From NCBI RefSeq assembly GCF_005938215.1, contig NZ_VCPD01000008.1, positions 62,001-126,000 of the forward strand: 64,000 nt of DNA, in the 5' to 3' direction. The notes beneath the pieces were generated by a model. The model searched no databases. It saw only the letters and a program-made list of their open reading frames with translations, and had not been told where the DNA came from. How positions within the stretch are numbered: position 1 is the stretch's first letter; every line of letters starts with the position of its first letter. Made by a program: the position numbers and the translations under genes. Of this stretch, positions 50,557 to 59,565 are shown in pieces. The DNA is from Ruegeria sediminis. GTDB lineage: Bacteria > Pseudomonadota > Alphaproteobacteria > Rhodobacterales > Rhodobacteraceae.

Positions 50557-51339
50557 TTGTCCGGGGAGGCACCACAAATAACAGCCCTGATCACCGGGGC
50601 GTCGTCCGGGATCGGAAGGTCCTTCGCCCATGCATATGCGGCACGCGGCGTAAATATCGTTGCGGTGGCACGGCGCATCGGCCCTCTGGAGGCGCTGGCG
50701 GCGGACCTGTCGGAACGTTACGGAGTGAAGAGCACGGTCCTGCCCATGGATCTTTCGGAGGCCGAAGCGCCACAGGATATCTTTGACGCTCTGCGCACAG
50801 CAGGCAAGCGGGTCGACATTTTGGTCAACAACGCAGGCTTCGGAGTGCCGGGAGAATTGTGTGAGGTCGCCTGGAAACGACACCGGTCCTGTATCGAAGT
50901 CATGGCCGTCGCGCCGGTGCGGCTCGCCTATCTCTTTGCGCCATCCATGTTCGAGCGCGGATATGGCCGGATAATCAACGTTTCATCCTTGTCCGCCCTG
51001 CTGCCGCCCCATGCGGGAGGAACACTCTATTACCCTGTGAAATCCTTCCTCTACCAGTTCTCGCTGGCCTTCCGCGAAGAGATGCGTGAGGGCGGCGTTC
51101 ACGTGGCCGCGGTTTGTCCCGGCTTCACCGAGACGAATTTCCAGGCGGCCGCGGGCGGAACGGTGGAATCCGTTTCGGTGCCGCGCTGGCTTTGGACCTC
51201 GCCGGCGCAAGTGGCCGAGGCCGCCATCCGCGCGGTCGAGGCCAACAAGGCAGTCGTGATCCCCGGGCTTGTCAACAAAACGGTAGCGGCTGCCTTCAAG
51301 CTCTTGCCGGCGGCCCTGGCCCGCCGCTTGGTGCGTTAG
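50557..51339 (+). CDS. Short-chain dehydrogenase/reductase, probable ketone reductase partner of the synthase
   Basis: A 260-residue SDR with a TTG start at 50557 (GAAAGG seven bases upstream). NADP motif TGASSGIG (14-21) with basic residues after strand 2 (VAVARRIGPLEAL), LVNNAGFG, Ser in NVSSLSALLPP and YYPVK as the catalytic pair. The C-terminal part (WLWTSPAQVAEAAIRAVEAN, then PGLVNKTVAAAFKLLP) resembles SDRs that act on long-chain acyl substrates and may associate with the membrane. The gene lies 10 bases after the oxoamine synthase and ends five bases before the convergent GNAT-like gene. Reduction of the aminoketone to an amino alcohol is inferred. Confidence 0.88.
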   Translation: MSGEAPQITALITGASSGIGRSFAHAYAARGVNIVAVARRIGPLEALAADLSERYGVKSTVLPMDLSEAEAPQDIFDALRTAGKRVDILVNNAGFGVPGELCEVAWKRHRSCIEVMAVAPVRLAYLFAPSMFERGYGRIINVSSLSALLPPHAGGTLYYPVKSFLYQFSLAFREEMREGGVHVAAVCPGFTETNFQAAAGGTVESVSVPRWLWTSPAQVAEAAIRAVEANKAVVIPGLVNKTVAAAFKLLPAALARRLVR

Positions 51340-51344
51340 CACCA

Positions 51345-52400
51345 TCAGAAAACGTCGGCTGCACTCACATGAAGCGGCCTGTTGGCCAGGCGAGCAGCCA
51401 GACTTGCCTCGAGCCCTACCGTGTCAATGCAGAGTTTGACGGATCCCTTGACTGCCTTTGACAGCAGGCCAAACCTCCCGCAACTCTGCAGCCGGGCCAA
51501 GACCGGACTGCGCCTGTCCAGCATGACCAGACCGATGTGAGCGTCGTGGCGAGCAAGACAGGCCGAGAGCAATGCAAAGAACTCGGTTTCGGACCCGATC
51601 GGGACCAGCAGGTTTCCAAACCGCAAGATCCGCAAGTTGCGCAGATCGATCAGCCGATTCAAGCCGCACATTCTGGGCAACGCACCCAGCAGGATAGCGC
51701 CGATCATTCCCGGCAGGGCGTCGATGGACCAAGTCAGCACCTCGGCCTGAACACCCGCCAAGACGGCACCGTCGCGGCGATAAACGAAGCATTCATTCGC
51801 GTTCAGGGACTTGTCGATATCCACCAATTCGTGATCGCCATAGAGCCTTTTAAGGCCGCTGAGAAGCTCGTCGACCTCGCCTTCAGCGATCATCCGGACA
51901 TGCGAGTCCTCCCGCGGAAATAGGCGTGTGAAAAGCAGCAGCGGAATGTCAGCCTCGATGCCGTGGCCCACATGTTCCGACAACCTGAGTGAAAACTCGG
52001 TGGTTGCCTCGACATAGCCGAACCCGAAACCAGGCTTGGCCATTGTCGCCTCGCAATACCTGCGGATGTGTTTGATGAGGATGCTGGCGAGTCCTTCGTT
52101 CCGGCGGTGCCCGACCGTCGCGGCCATCGCGAAATGATACGCTTCGCACATCGTTGACCCGACCGGCTTGCTGCACCTGTCCAGCACAAAGACACACAAT
52201 TCCTCATTCTCTTCGGATAGAACAAAGTAACTCGGTTCCCGCAACCGTTGCAGTTTGGATGAAACCCCGAGGATCCTGTATCTTGTATCCCTGCTGCCCC
52301 AGACGGTGGCATTCAACAGCGCAAGCGTCTGTTCGGACGGAACGTCAGAGCGGGTGATGACCCTGTCCTTTGCCGCATCGCGCCACAAAACCTCGGTCAT
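51345..52400 (-). CDS. GNAT-like acyltransferase or related two-domain protein
   Basis: A 351-residue protein. The first half has a possible acetyl-CoA-binding GNAT core: VLSEENEELCVFVLDRC, then HFAMAATVGHRRNEGLASILIKHIRRY, where RRNEGLASIL stands at the Q/RxxGxG/A position. The second half (about 180-351) has a second alpha/beta unit with RLIDLRNLRILRFGNLLVPIG and GLVMLDRRSPVLARL, perhaps a degenerate GNAT repeat. Its ATG overlaps the GH3 gene stop (ATGA), so the two are coupled. N-acylation of an amine made by the cluster is a plausible role, but the substrate is unknown. It is the last gene of the six-gene operon. Confidence 0.65.
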   Translation of the reverse strand: MTEVLWRDAAKDRVITRSDVPSEQTLALLNATVWGSRDTRYRILGVSSKLQRLREPSYFVLSEENEELCVFVLDRCSKPVGSTMCEAYHFAMAATVGHRRNEGLASILIKHIRRYCEATMAKPGFGFGYVEATTEFSLRLSEHVGHGIEADIPLLLFTRLFPREDSHVRMIAEGEVDELLSGLKRLYGDHELVDIDKSLNANECFVYRRDGAVLAGVQAEVLTWSIDALPGMIGAILLGALPRMCGLNRLIDLRNLRILRFGNLLVPIGSETEFFALLSACLARHDAHIGLVMLDRRSPVLARLQSCGRFGLLSKAVKGSVKLCIDTVGLEASLAARLANRPLHVSAADVF

Positions 52401-54010
52401 GGCCCTGCTTCTCCGTCATCCGCGACCGGAACGGTCGCCAGGATATCCTTGAACAGCGGCTCATCCGTGATGATCCGCGGCACCTTGTTCTGACCACCAA
52501 GTTTGCGTCGCAGCTCCATCCAGCGCACGAACCCGCCCGGTTGCGCGAACCGGACTTCGGGCGCGTCAAGTGCAAGATTCCTTCTCCTCAATTCGGAATA
52601 GTCTTCGTTCAGCGCGCAAAGATGCGCATCTATTCGTTCCGAAATCTTCGTCCGGACCTCGGCGGACGGGCGTTCGATCGTCTCCAGAAGGTAGAGATGA
52701 TGCCCGCCAGTTTCGGCAGTTATGGCACCAACACAATAGTCGAGCACCGAAAGCCCGAACGACGCGGTAGCCTTGGCAATGGCCTGCGCGATTTCGGCCT
52801 CGATGAGGTGCTCACCGAATACCGACAACCCGTTCTCGACCCGTCCAACCACGATCAGTCGCGGCGGCTGACGGTCAACCAGTCGCACCACGTCCCCCAC
52901 CAGATAGGCCCAAAGACCGGCCGAGGTCGATACGACTAACGCATAGTCCTGTCCGGTTTCGGCATTCGCCACCCAATGGCGGACCGGCGTTTCGGAAGGC
53001 AGGGTATCGACCGGGACAAACTCGAAGAAGACCCCGCCGTCGAGATGCAACCTCATGCCCTCGTTGTCTCCGCGGTCCGCAATCGCAAAAACGCCCTCGC
53101 TTGCCGAGTACATCTCCCGCGTCTCGGCGTGGCTTCCAACCAAAAGCTTGCGAAAGCGGTCCCGGTAGGGCTCGAAGTTGACCCCGCCGTGCATGATCAA
53201 CTCCAGATTCGGGAACCAACTGGAAAGGCGGGCCGAACGGTCCGGAAATCGCCTTGCGAGCGCCTCGAGAAATATCAGGAGCCAGTTGGGGGACCCGCCC
53301 AAAATGCGCACATCCCGATCGACGGAAAGATCCACCAAACGTTCAATCTTTTCCTGCCAATCCGGCAGATTTGCCACCTCGGGCGGGGGGAGCAAACGGT
53401 TGCGGAACGCGACAGGCAGGGCACCCAAGGCAATAGCGCTGACCGCTCCGGCATTCACACCTTCGAGTCGCGGTTCCAACTCGCTTGGCCCGGTCAGCGC
53501 CAGTGCCAATCCCCCGAACAATCGGCTTGAGAGTCGATTCATCAGGTGGAAACACAATAGATCCATGCCCCCCCTCGCTGCCGCCCTGCGCATGTCCGTT
53601 GTGTAGGGAACAAATTTCGACCGGCCTGTCGTCGTACCGGAAGTCATGGCAAAAAAAGGTATACGGCCCGGCCAAGTCACGTCGGTCAGGTCCGGGTACC
53701 CTTTTTGCCACCATTCATTCAAAAAATCGGAATATCGCCGTATCGGCACGCGCGCCTGGAACCCGCTCACATCCGGAATCTGCGAGAAACCGTAGTGTTC
53801 ACCGAACCGCGTGAACCTGGCCCGGTGCAGAAGCCGCAACAGCAATCGCTCCTGCACTGCGATAGGGTCCAACCCATTCAGCCTTGCAAGGCGAAAACGC
53901 GCATACAAGCGCGCAGCGCCGCTGAAATCCCGCAATTCAGATCGCTGCGCGGAAAGACCGATTTGACTGTTCAGCTTCAGCGGCAATCCCCCATTTGTCC
54001 TTTGACACAA
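52397..54010 (-). CDS. GH3 family adenylate-forming acyl-amido synthetase
   Basis: About 537 residues, similar to the plant GH3/JAR1 enzymes that join carboxylic acids to amino acids through acyl-AMP. The ATP-binding motif is TSGTTTGRSKFVPYT. Further family blocks: GGSPNWLLIFLEALA, LELIMHGGVNFEPYRDRF, MYSASEGVFAIAD and a terminal YSELRRRNLALDAPEVRF. No ATG suits the start: TTG at 54010 or 53986 are candidates, the latter just behind a GGGGGA stretch. The gene lies 283 bases behind the C45-like gene, a gap in which I see no gene. Bacterial GH3 genes are not rare but few have known substrates. Here it could form an amide between an acid and an amine or amino acid. Confidence 0.85.
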   Translation of the reverse strand: MCQRTNGGLPLKLNSQIGLSAQRSELRDFSGAARLYARFRLARLNGLDPIAVQERLLLRLLHRARFTRFGEHYGFSQIPDVSGFQARVPIRRYSDFLNEWWQKGYPDLTDVTWPGRIPFFAMTSGTTTGRSKFVPYTTDMRRAAARGGMDLLCFHLMNRLSSRLFGGLALALTGPSELEPRLEGVNAGAVSAIALGALPVAFRNRLLPPPEVANLPDWQEKIERLVDLSVDRDVRILGGSPNWLLIFLEALARRFPDRSARLSSWFPNLELIMHGGVNFEPYRDRFRKLLVGSHAETREMYSASEGVFAIADRGDNEGMRLHLDGGVFFEFVPVDTLPSETPVRHWVANAETGQDYALVVSTSAGLWAYLVGDVVRLVDRQPPRLIVVGRVENGLSVFGEHLIEAEIAQAIAKATASFGLSVLDYCVGAITAETGGHHLYLLETIERPSAEVRTKISERIDAHLCALNEDYSELRRRNLALDAPEVRFAQPGGFVRWMELRRKLGGQNKVPRIITDEPLFKDILATVPVADDGEAGP

Positions 54011-54293
54011 AGCCCGAGGGTATTCGTGCTTCTACCGGGGCTTTTTCGGGCCTTTTCGAAAGGAAACACTGCAAACCTGTTTTTCGACAATGATTCAGGT
54101 CATGTCTTGAGTCTTCTTCACCCGACCAAATGGGCGATGTACGAATTGCCTTCAGTACTGTCAGACGGCTGCGAACCAATCTCCACGACGACAGTTCAAT
54201 TGCCGTATTGAGTGCCGCCAAATTGGCGCCATTCGGCGAGTGCCGGGGGCGAGATCTTGCGCTTTGCGGCAACGACGCAAAACCCTTCGTGCG

Positions 54294-55292
54294 TCAGTAC
54301 CGCGAATCCGCGGGTAGGGTCACATCAGGATAACTGATGCTGACTGCATCCTCTTCAAATTGCTCCAGCCTTTTCTGCCAGATCCGATCAGGCCAGATCA
54401 CGTCGACCGCACCTCGGCGAGGATGGTAGGCTGCGGTGTAAAGCGTGCCAAATCCTCTGTCGTAGGCCAGTGAATACAGAGGGGGCTGCAGGAAGGACCG
54501 AATGAACTTTTCTTTGGTTTCCGGATGCAGCGTCAAACGCTGGAGCAGATAGCGTTCACGTTCCACTGTCGCTGTCATGCGAGCGTGGCTTTGCCATTCG
54601 ACGCTTTCCTGATGATTTGTCGCGACGGCGGCACGGGAAATGACAGTCGGTCGGTCGGGCGCGAGATAGGCTGTCAGATACCGCCGATCACGATCAAGCA
54701 CCGTCACGTTGTAACTCATGTGGCATGGAACACGCTGAAGAACCTCGGCGGCCTCAGCGGTGTTCGAGCAAATCTGCAGCAAGTATCTTAGGATAAGCGG
54801 AACGCCAAAACCTTCACCGACGGCACGGCGGCCTCCGAATGTCAGCGACACCGCGAGGCCGGCATCGTTCATCCCGTCGACGAGGCCGAAAAGCCCGTCG
54901 GACGTTCCGATCACCTGACGTCCCTTCCAACCGGTTTTCATGAGAACGGCGTCGAATGCATCGGGGCTGTAGTCGTAGTTGCGCACCAGCATCGGCTCGT
55001 CACCTGGCCAGATGGCCTGACTGCAACCAGCCAGGTATTTCGGCGGGCAGTAGAAACTCAGAAACCGGGCTTCCAGGTCACCGCCGCCGGCAAGGTCGCA
55101 AAGCCCGTCATACAATCCGACGATCTCGGGCATGTGCGTTTGCAGGGCTTTCCTGCACTCCAGATAAGTCGGCCGATCGGACAGGCCTTCGCGCGACCAC
55201 CAATTCAGGTAGGCTTGCCTGTATTCAGCGAAAAGCCCGGACCATTTCGGTCCAGGCTCGGCTTCATCGAAGGCACGGAACGTGAGTTTCAT
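54294..55292 (-). CDS. C45-type (penicillin acyltransferase-like) Ntn hydrolase
   Basis: A 332-residue protein of the isopenicillin N acyltransferase/peptidase C45 family. Gly89-Cys90 in YLAGCSQAIWP is the expected autocatalytic cleavage point; Cys90 would become the N-terminal nucleophile. MLVRNYDYSP, DGLFGLVDGMNDAGLAVSLT and PLILRYLLQICSNTAEAAEVL match family blocks. Such enzymes form or cleave amide bonds, often with acyl-CoA as donor. The gene starts five bases after the ATP-grasp stop. In the cluster it could transfer an acyl group to an amine or trim a protective group; which of these is unknown. Confidence 0.85.
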   Translation of the reverse strand: MKLTFRAFDEAEPGPKWSGLFAEYRQAYLNWWSREGLSDRPTYLECRKALQTHMPEIVGLYDGLCDLAGGGDLEARFLSFYCPPKYLAGCSQAIWPGDEPMLVRNYDYSPDAFDAVLMKTGWKGRQVIGTSDGLFGLVDGMNDAGLAVSLTFGGRRAVGEGFGVPLILRYLLQICSNTAEAAEVLQRVPCHMSYNVTVLDRDRRYLTAYLAPDRPTVISRAAVATNHQESVEWQSHARMTATVERERYLLQRLTLHPETKEKFIRSFLQPPLYSLAYDRGFGTLYTAAYHPRRGAVDVIWPDRIWQKRLEQFEEDAVSISYPDVTLPADSRY

Positions 55293-55297
55293 GCGCT

Positions 55298-56749
55298 CTA
55301 CATAATCTTGAACGCGGGATCTTCAAACGCGTGAGCCGAAGGGAGCGGACGCGCCGAATACGCGTTCTTGATACCGGCGATCCAGCGTTTGGACTTTTCG
55401 GTAAGCTGGAATCCCTTGGTCATGGAGCGGCCCCGGGTCACGAGAATACCTAAGTCTGCGCCTTCGTACCTATAATCTCCGACATTTGAAATTCGCAGGA
55501 AGAATGCCTCGTCTTCGCTTTCCACCGCGCGGCGGTGGTAGTCGAACCTGTCGAACACGACCTGCCCATCGGCCTGCATCCTGTAGATGCCCGACTGAGG
55601 GGCGGAGGTGATGATGTCGACAGTGTCTTCGGTGTGTTTGATCACCATCTGCGACCACGAGTCGATCATGTCCGGATCGGCCCAACGGGCATTCAACTCC
55701 TCCACGTCCAGTTTGAAAGGCTTCTTCGAGAACTCCAGCAGATGGAAGAGGAACAAAGGGGCATCCGCATGGGCGAAGGCCGCATGGTTGGTCATCGACG
55801 AGGCGCCTGTGATACGTGGATTCAATTCGCCGAGCCAGATTTCACCGGTCTTCTTGTCGACCAGGAAATCAAGTTCGAAATACCCGCGATAGCCTTCTTT
55901 TCTGAGCTGCTCGCCGAATTTGAACGTCAATTCCCTGGCCTGTTGCCGGGTGTTCGGGGGGAATGCTGTCGAGAAGATTTCGTTGCCGCACCAGCCCCCA
56001 CGATAGGGGGTAAGCTCCTTGAACCCGACGAGTTCGGTCATCAACGGACCGACGATAGTGCCTTGCGATGTGGCGCAGGCCTCGATCGCAGAGCCGCGAC
56101 AATCGATCCGCTTCATGATCTTGATCTCGCCCTGACCGACGATTTCGTGTTCATGCTTGCGGAAATCGGACTCGGACTTGATGAAAAACGTCGTGTGCCC
56201 GGAATCACCAAACGCCGACTGCAACACCAGGTCATGTCCAAGCCCGGCCTTGTCCGACAGCTTCTTGAGGTGATCATAGCTGTCGACCTTGGCAAGTGTG
56301 TTGGGAACGGAGGGAACGCCCGCCTTGTTGCCGACGCGCACGGTTTCGATCTTGTTGTCCATCGCCGTGCGCAGCTTGGCCTTCGGAAACCAGACTTCGC
56401 CGCCAAGGTCTTTGACCAGCTTCTCGGATTTTTCGTCGAACATCAGAAAGACGAACTTGGGCTTTCCCCCGCGCGCCTTCACGTAATCGACCACTTCCTT
56501 GTGCTGCAGGAGGTAGTTGTTGATGTCCTCGATGGACTGGAACTCGTCATGCGGCAGTTCGGAAGGCACAAGGACATTCGGGTGCCGCCCGTCGAAGCAG
56601 TCCATATAGCAAATGTACTTGAAGTTTTTTACCCACTCGTCGAGGCCGAGCAGATTGAAGTTCGTTGCGGAGACAAAGTAGATCGGATCGGTGTTCGTGT
56701 GAAAATACCGACGAATTTCCGAGATGTTGTTGAGCGTCTTTTTCGGCAT
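55298..56749 (-). CDS. ATP-grasp ligase
   Basis: A 483-residue enzyme with an ATP-grasp domain in the carboxylate-amine ligase style. The central domain runs from about 125 (RTAMDNKIETVRVGNKAGVP) through LVLQSAFGDSGHTTFFI (glycine-rich ATP loop) and MKRIDCRGSAIEAC to YFELDFLVDKKTGEIWLGEL and NPRITGASSMTNHA (Mg-binding Glu and Asn). The N-terminal 110 residues form a pre-ATP-grasp Rossmann-like domain and the C-terminal 110 a beta-rich cap. Expected chemistry: acyl-phosphate formation and ligation to an amine. Start 56749 has AGGAAGTC before it; the gene lies 12 bases after the decarboxylase stop. Confidence 0.87.
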   Translation of the reverse strand: MPKKTLNNISEIRRYFHTNTDPIYFVSATNFNLLGLDEWVKNFKYICYMDCFDGRHPNVLVPSELPHDEFQSIEDINNYLLQHKEVVDYVKARGGKPKFVFLMFDEKSEKLVKDLGGEVWFPKAKLRTAMDNKIETVRVGNKAGVPSVPNTLAKVDSYDHLKKLSDKAGLGHDLVLQSAFGDSGHTTFFIKSESDFRKHEHEIVGQGEIKIMKRIDCRGSAIEACATSQGTIVGPLMTELVGFKELTPYRGGWCGNEIFSTAFPPNTRQQARELTFKFGEQLRKEGYRGYFELDFLVDKKTGEIWLGELNPRITGASSMTNHAAFAHADAPLFLFHLLEFSKKPFKLDVEELNARWADPDMIDSWSQMVIKHTEDTVDIITSAPQSGIYRMQADGQVVFDRFDYHRRAVESEDEAFFLRISNVGDYRYEGADLGILVTRGRSMTKGFQLTEKSKRWIAGIKNAYSARPLPSAHAFEDPAFKIM

Positions 56750-56761
56750 GACTTCCTCCCC

Positions 56762-59515
56762 CTAGGACTTCTTCTTTGAAATGGACTTCAAGGCGTCATT
56801 GGTGAAAACGCGCAAACCAAGGTCTGAGCGGTATCCATGGATTTCGCTGACGTCCAACATTCTCATGAAGGACAGGATTTCCGGGCTTACGGCCTGGCCG
56901 GGCACGAGAATGGGAAAGCCGGGGGGATAGGGTATGATGAAACTGGCAGAGACCAGTTCCTCGCCCCTCTCCAAGCGCTCCATCAGTTTGTCATCCAACG
57001 GCAGATAGTCGCAGTTGTCTTCGTCGTATGCGAGGAAGAAGGCGCTGCGGATGTCACCTTCCGGAGTTTCCTTGCCAGCGCGGAACGCGTCGTGGAAACG
57101 GCTGAAATCCGGCAATGGCGGAAGATGCTCGACAAGGGCCGAAACACGGTTCTCGAACGAACGGCGTTCCATTTTCGAGGCGTCGTCGAGTTTCTCGTCC
57201 AACTCGTTTGCGATCTCGACCAGCACTTCGATCAGATAGGCGACCGACGATCGGGTGGTGCCTATGTTGGTCATGAACAGCACTGTATTTCGCGACGTCT
57301 TGTTGATCTGGATGCCGTATTTGTCCATCAGGATCTTCGTCTTGAACGTATCCCCGTCCCAACCCGTACCGCCAACGGCCAGCGTCACGCGCGTGGGGTC
57401 GAGGACGAATTCGTCCCTGCTCCACATCGACCATGTGTCGAACCAGCCGTGGTCGGGATCATAGTAGGCCTCCACACCGCTTTCGCGGAACTCTTCGGCA
57501 ATCATGTCTCCTGCGGTCAGGACCTTGAAGTATTTCCTGAGCAGCGTGTGGTCCGAGACGGCCCGACGGATCGACATCGCGCTTTCGATCTGCCTCTGAA
57601 CGAACTCAAAGCCTTCCAGTTCGACCTGCCGCCGTCCGACATCCAGCGAGGCAATGATCTGATAGTTGGGCGACGTCGAAGTGTGCGTCATGTAGGCTTC
57701 ATGAAACGACTGCTCGACTTCGCCTTTGAAGTCCTGGTCGTTGATGTGGATCATCGAGCCCTGTCGCAATGAGGTCAGGGTCTTGTGGGTCGATTGCGTG
57801 GCATAGACCCGCACCCGCGCGTCCGGCGGCGGAACCAGCCGCGTCTTGAGCAAAACCTCTTCGCTTGCGCCCTTCAACTCTTCCTGTTGCGCTTCCCAGG
57901 TTGCCGCGGTTTCCGGTTTGCGCAACGATTCCCGCAGGTGGTTCGCGACGCCCATGGCGGTTCGCTGACGATAGGTCGGGTCGAACCGCGCGAAGGCGAA
58001 CCATGCTTCGTCCCAAAGGAAGATCAGGTCCTTCTTGATCGCCAGGCATTCCTCCATGACTCGCTGAACGTTGTAGACGACGCCGTCGAAGGTGCAGTTG
58101 GTCAAGAGAACCATCCGTACCCGGTCAAGCTTGCCGGCGGCCTTGAGGTTCAACAGCGCGTGCTTGATCTCGCGCAGCGGCACGGCACCGTACATCGAGT
58201 ATTGATGCAGCGGATAGCTGTCCATGTAGACGACGCTCGCGCCGGCCAGAACCATCCCGTAGTGATGGGATTTGTGGCAGTCGCGATCCACCAGAACGAT
58301 GTCGCCCGGTCGAACCAGCGACTGCACCACGATCTTGTTGCAGGTCGACGTGCCATTTGTGGCAAAGAAAGTATGCTTTGCGCCAAAGGCCCGTGCGGCC
58401 ATGTCCTGCGCTTCCTTGATCGGCCCGCGCGGTTCCAGAAGGCTGTCGAGTCCGCCGGACGTCGCCGATGTTTCGGCAAGGAAGATGTTCGGCCCGTAAA
58501 ACGCGCCCATGTCCTGGATCCAGTGCGACCGGCTGATCGACTTGCCCCGGCTGATCGGCATTGCATGGAACACACCCGTGGGCTGCCTCGAATACTCCTT
58601 GAGCGCAGTGAAGAAAGGGGTTTTGTACCGGCGGCCGACGCCGCGCAGGATGTTCAGGTGCAGTTCCAGAAAGTCTTCCTGGTTATAGAAGACCCGTCTG
58701 CACCGCCCCAGATCAAGCCCGGCAATATCCTCTGCGGAACGGTCCGTGACCAGATAGGCATCCAGTTCGGGTCTGATTTTCGCGATCAGCCGGCAGGCTT
58801 CGGGACCGTATTCATGAGGTTCGATCGCGTCCACGTCCTCTTCTTCGCTGACGCGGGTGAGGTATTGGCTGAGGATCGGCAAATCGATCTTGGATTTTAA
58901 GGTCAAGCCCGGCCGCACAACCACCGCCTGCACGTTGTAGTTGAACAGGACACCGATCAGGGCATCCTCGAGCGAAGGAACGATGACCGGTTCATAGATG
59001 AATGGATCCTCCGTCCGGCGCATACGCAACAGGTTCTGGCGCAGGAACCGCTCCTGCGGCTCGGACACGTCATCGACGATCAGGACCTCGAAATAGGGGC
59101 GGCCGAGGGCCCGAGCCTCGGGCGCGAGCGAGGCTTCGTCCTCGTAATCCTCGTTGTCGATTTCCTCGGACGACAGAGGGATGCTGCGGCGTCTGTAGGC
59201 GCCCGAAGTCAGCGCCCTGGCGATCCGGCGCACCGAGACCGACAAGTCCCCGGTGTGGCCATGGTGCAAAAGCCTGCGCAGGTGCTCGAAGGCATGTATT
59301 CCGGGAAACGCCCAGTAGCACTCGATCGGCGCAAGAACATCGAACAGATGCTCGGCCGTCGCGAGAAGCTTTTTGCCCTGCCGCCCCTCCGTACCATGGC
59401 GCGACAGCCCTTCGGCGGCCTCGCGAAGCGCGCTCCAGCGGTCGGCGCGCAATTGCGTCGCGCTGTAGTAGTCCCGGATCGACGGCAACTTGCCCTTCTG
59501 GGAATGCAAGTTCAT
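56762..59515 (-). CDS. Large Orn/Lys/Arg-type PLP decarboxylase (fold I)
   Basis: A 917-residue protein, longer than biodegradative Arg or Lys decarboxylases (about 715-755). ATG 59515 is chosen for AGGAGG seven bases upstream. Residues 1-130 are an extra N-terminal helical region; 140-270 form the receiver-like wing domain (YFEVLIVDDVSEPQERFLR); 330-700 the PLP domain with ATNGTSTCNK, DCHKSHHYG, WDEAWF (Asp502) and PLP-Lys578 in THKTLTSLRQGS; the remainder is the C-terminal domain with PPGFPILVPGQ. The acid-stress decarboxylase family is implied, but no antiporter or lysyl-tRNA-type partner is here. In this operon it probably supplies a diamine or amine (from arginine, lysine, ornithine or a derivative) to the ligases. 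Confidence 0.85.
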   Translation of the reverse strand: MNLHSQKGKLPSIRDYYSATQLRADRWSALREAAEGLSRHGTEGRQGKKLLATAEHLFDVLAPIECYWAFPGIHAFEHLRRLLHHGHTGDLSVSVRRIARALTSGAYRRRSIPLSSEEIDNEDYEDEASLAPEARALGRPYFEVLIVDDVSEPQERFLRQNLLRMRRTEDPFIYEPVIVPSLEDALIGVLFNYNVQAVVVRPGLTLKSKIDLPILSQYLTRVSEEEDVDAIEPHEYGPEACRLIAKIRPELDAYLVTDRSAEDIAGLDLGRCRRVFYNQEDFLELHLNILRGVGRRYKTPFFTALKEYSRQPTGVFHAMPISRGKSISRSHWIQDMGAFYGPNIFLAETSATSGGLDSLLEPRGPIKEAQDMAARAFGAKHTFFATNGTSTCNKIVVQSLVRPGDIVLVDRDCHKSHHYGMVLAGASVVYMDSYPLHQYSMYGAVPLREIKHALLNLKAAGKLDRVRMVLLTNCTFDGVVYNVQRVMEECLAIKKDLIFLWDEAWFAFARFDPTYRQRTAMGVANHLRESLRKPETAATWEAQQEELKGASEEVLLKTRLVPPPDARVRVYATQSTHKTLTSLRQGSMIHINDQDFKGEVEQSFHEAYMTHTSTSPNYQIIASLDVGRRQVELEGFEFVQRQIESAMSIRRAVSDHTLLRKYFKVLTAGDMIAEEFRESGVEAYYDPDHGWFDTWSMWSRDEFVLDPTRVTLAVGGTGWDGDTFKTKILMDKYGIQINKTSRNTVLFMTNIGTTRSSVAYLIEVLVEIANELDEKLDDASKMERRSFENRVSALVEHLPPLPDFSRFHDAFRAGKETPEGDIRSAFFLAYDEDNCDYLPLDDKLMERLERGEELVSASFIIPYPPGFPILVPGQAVSPEILSFMRMLDVSEIHGYRSDLGLRVFTNDALKSISKKKS

Positions 59516-59565
59516 GCATTGCCTCCTGTTCGTCGCGTCCGGACCGGTGCCACCCGCCAATCCGG

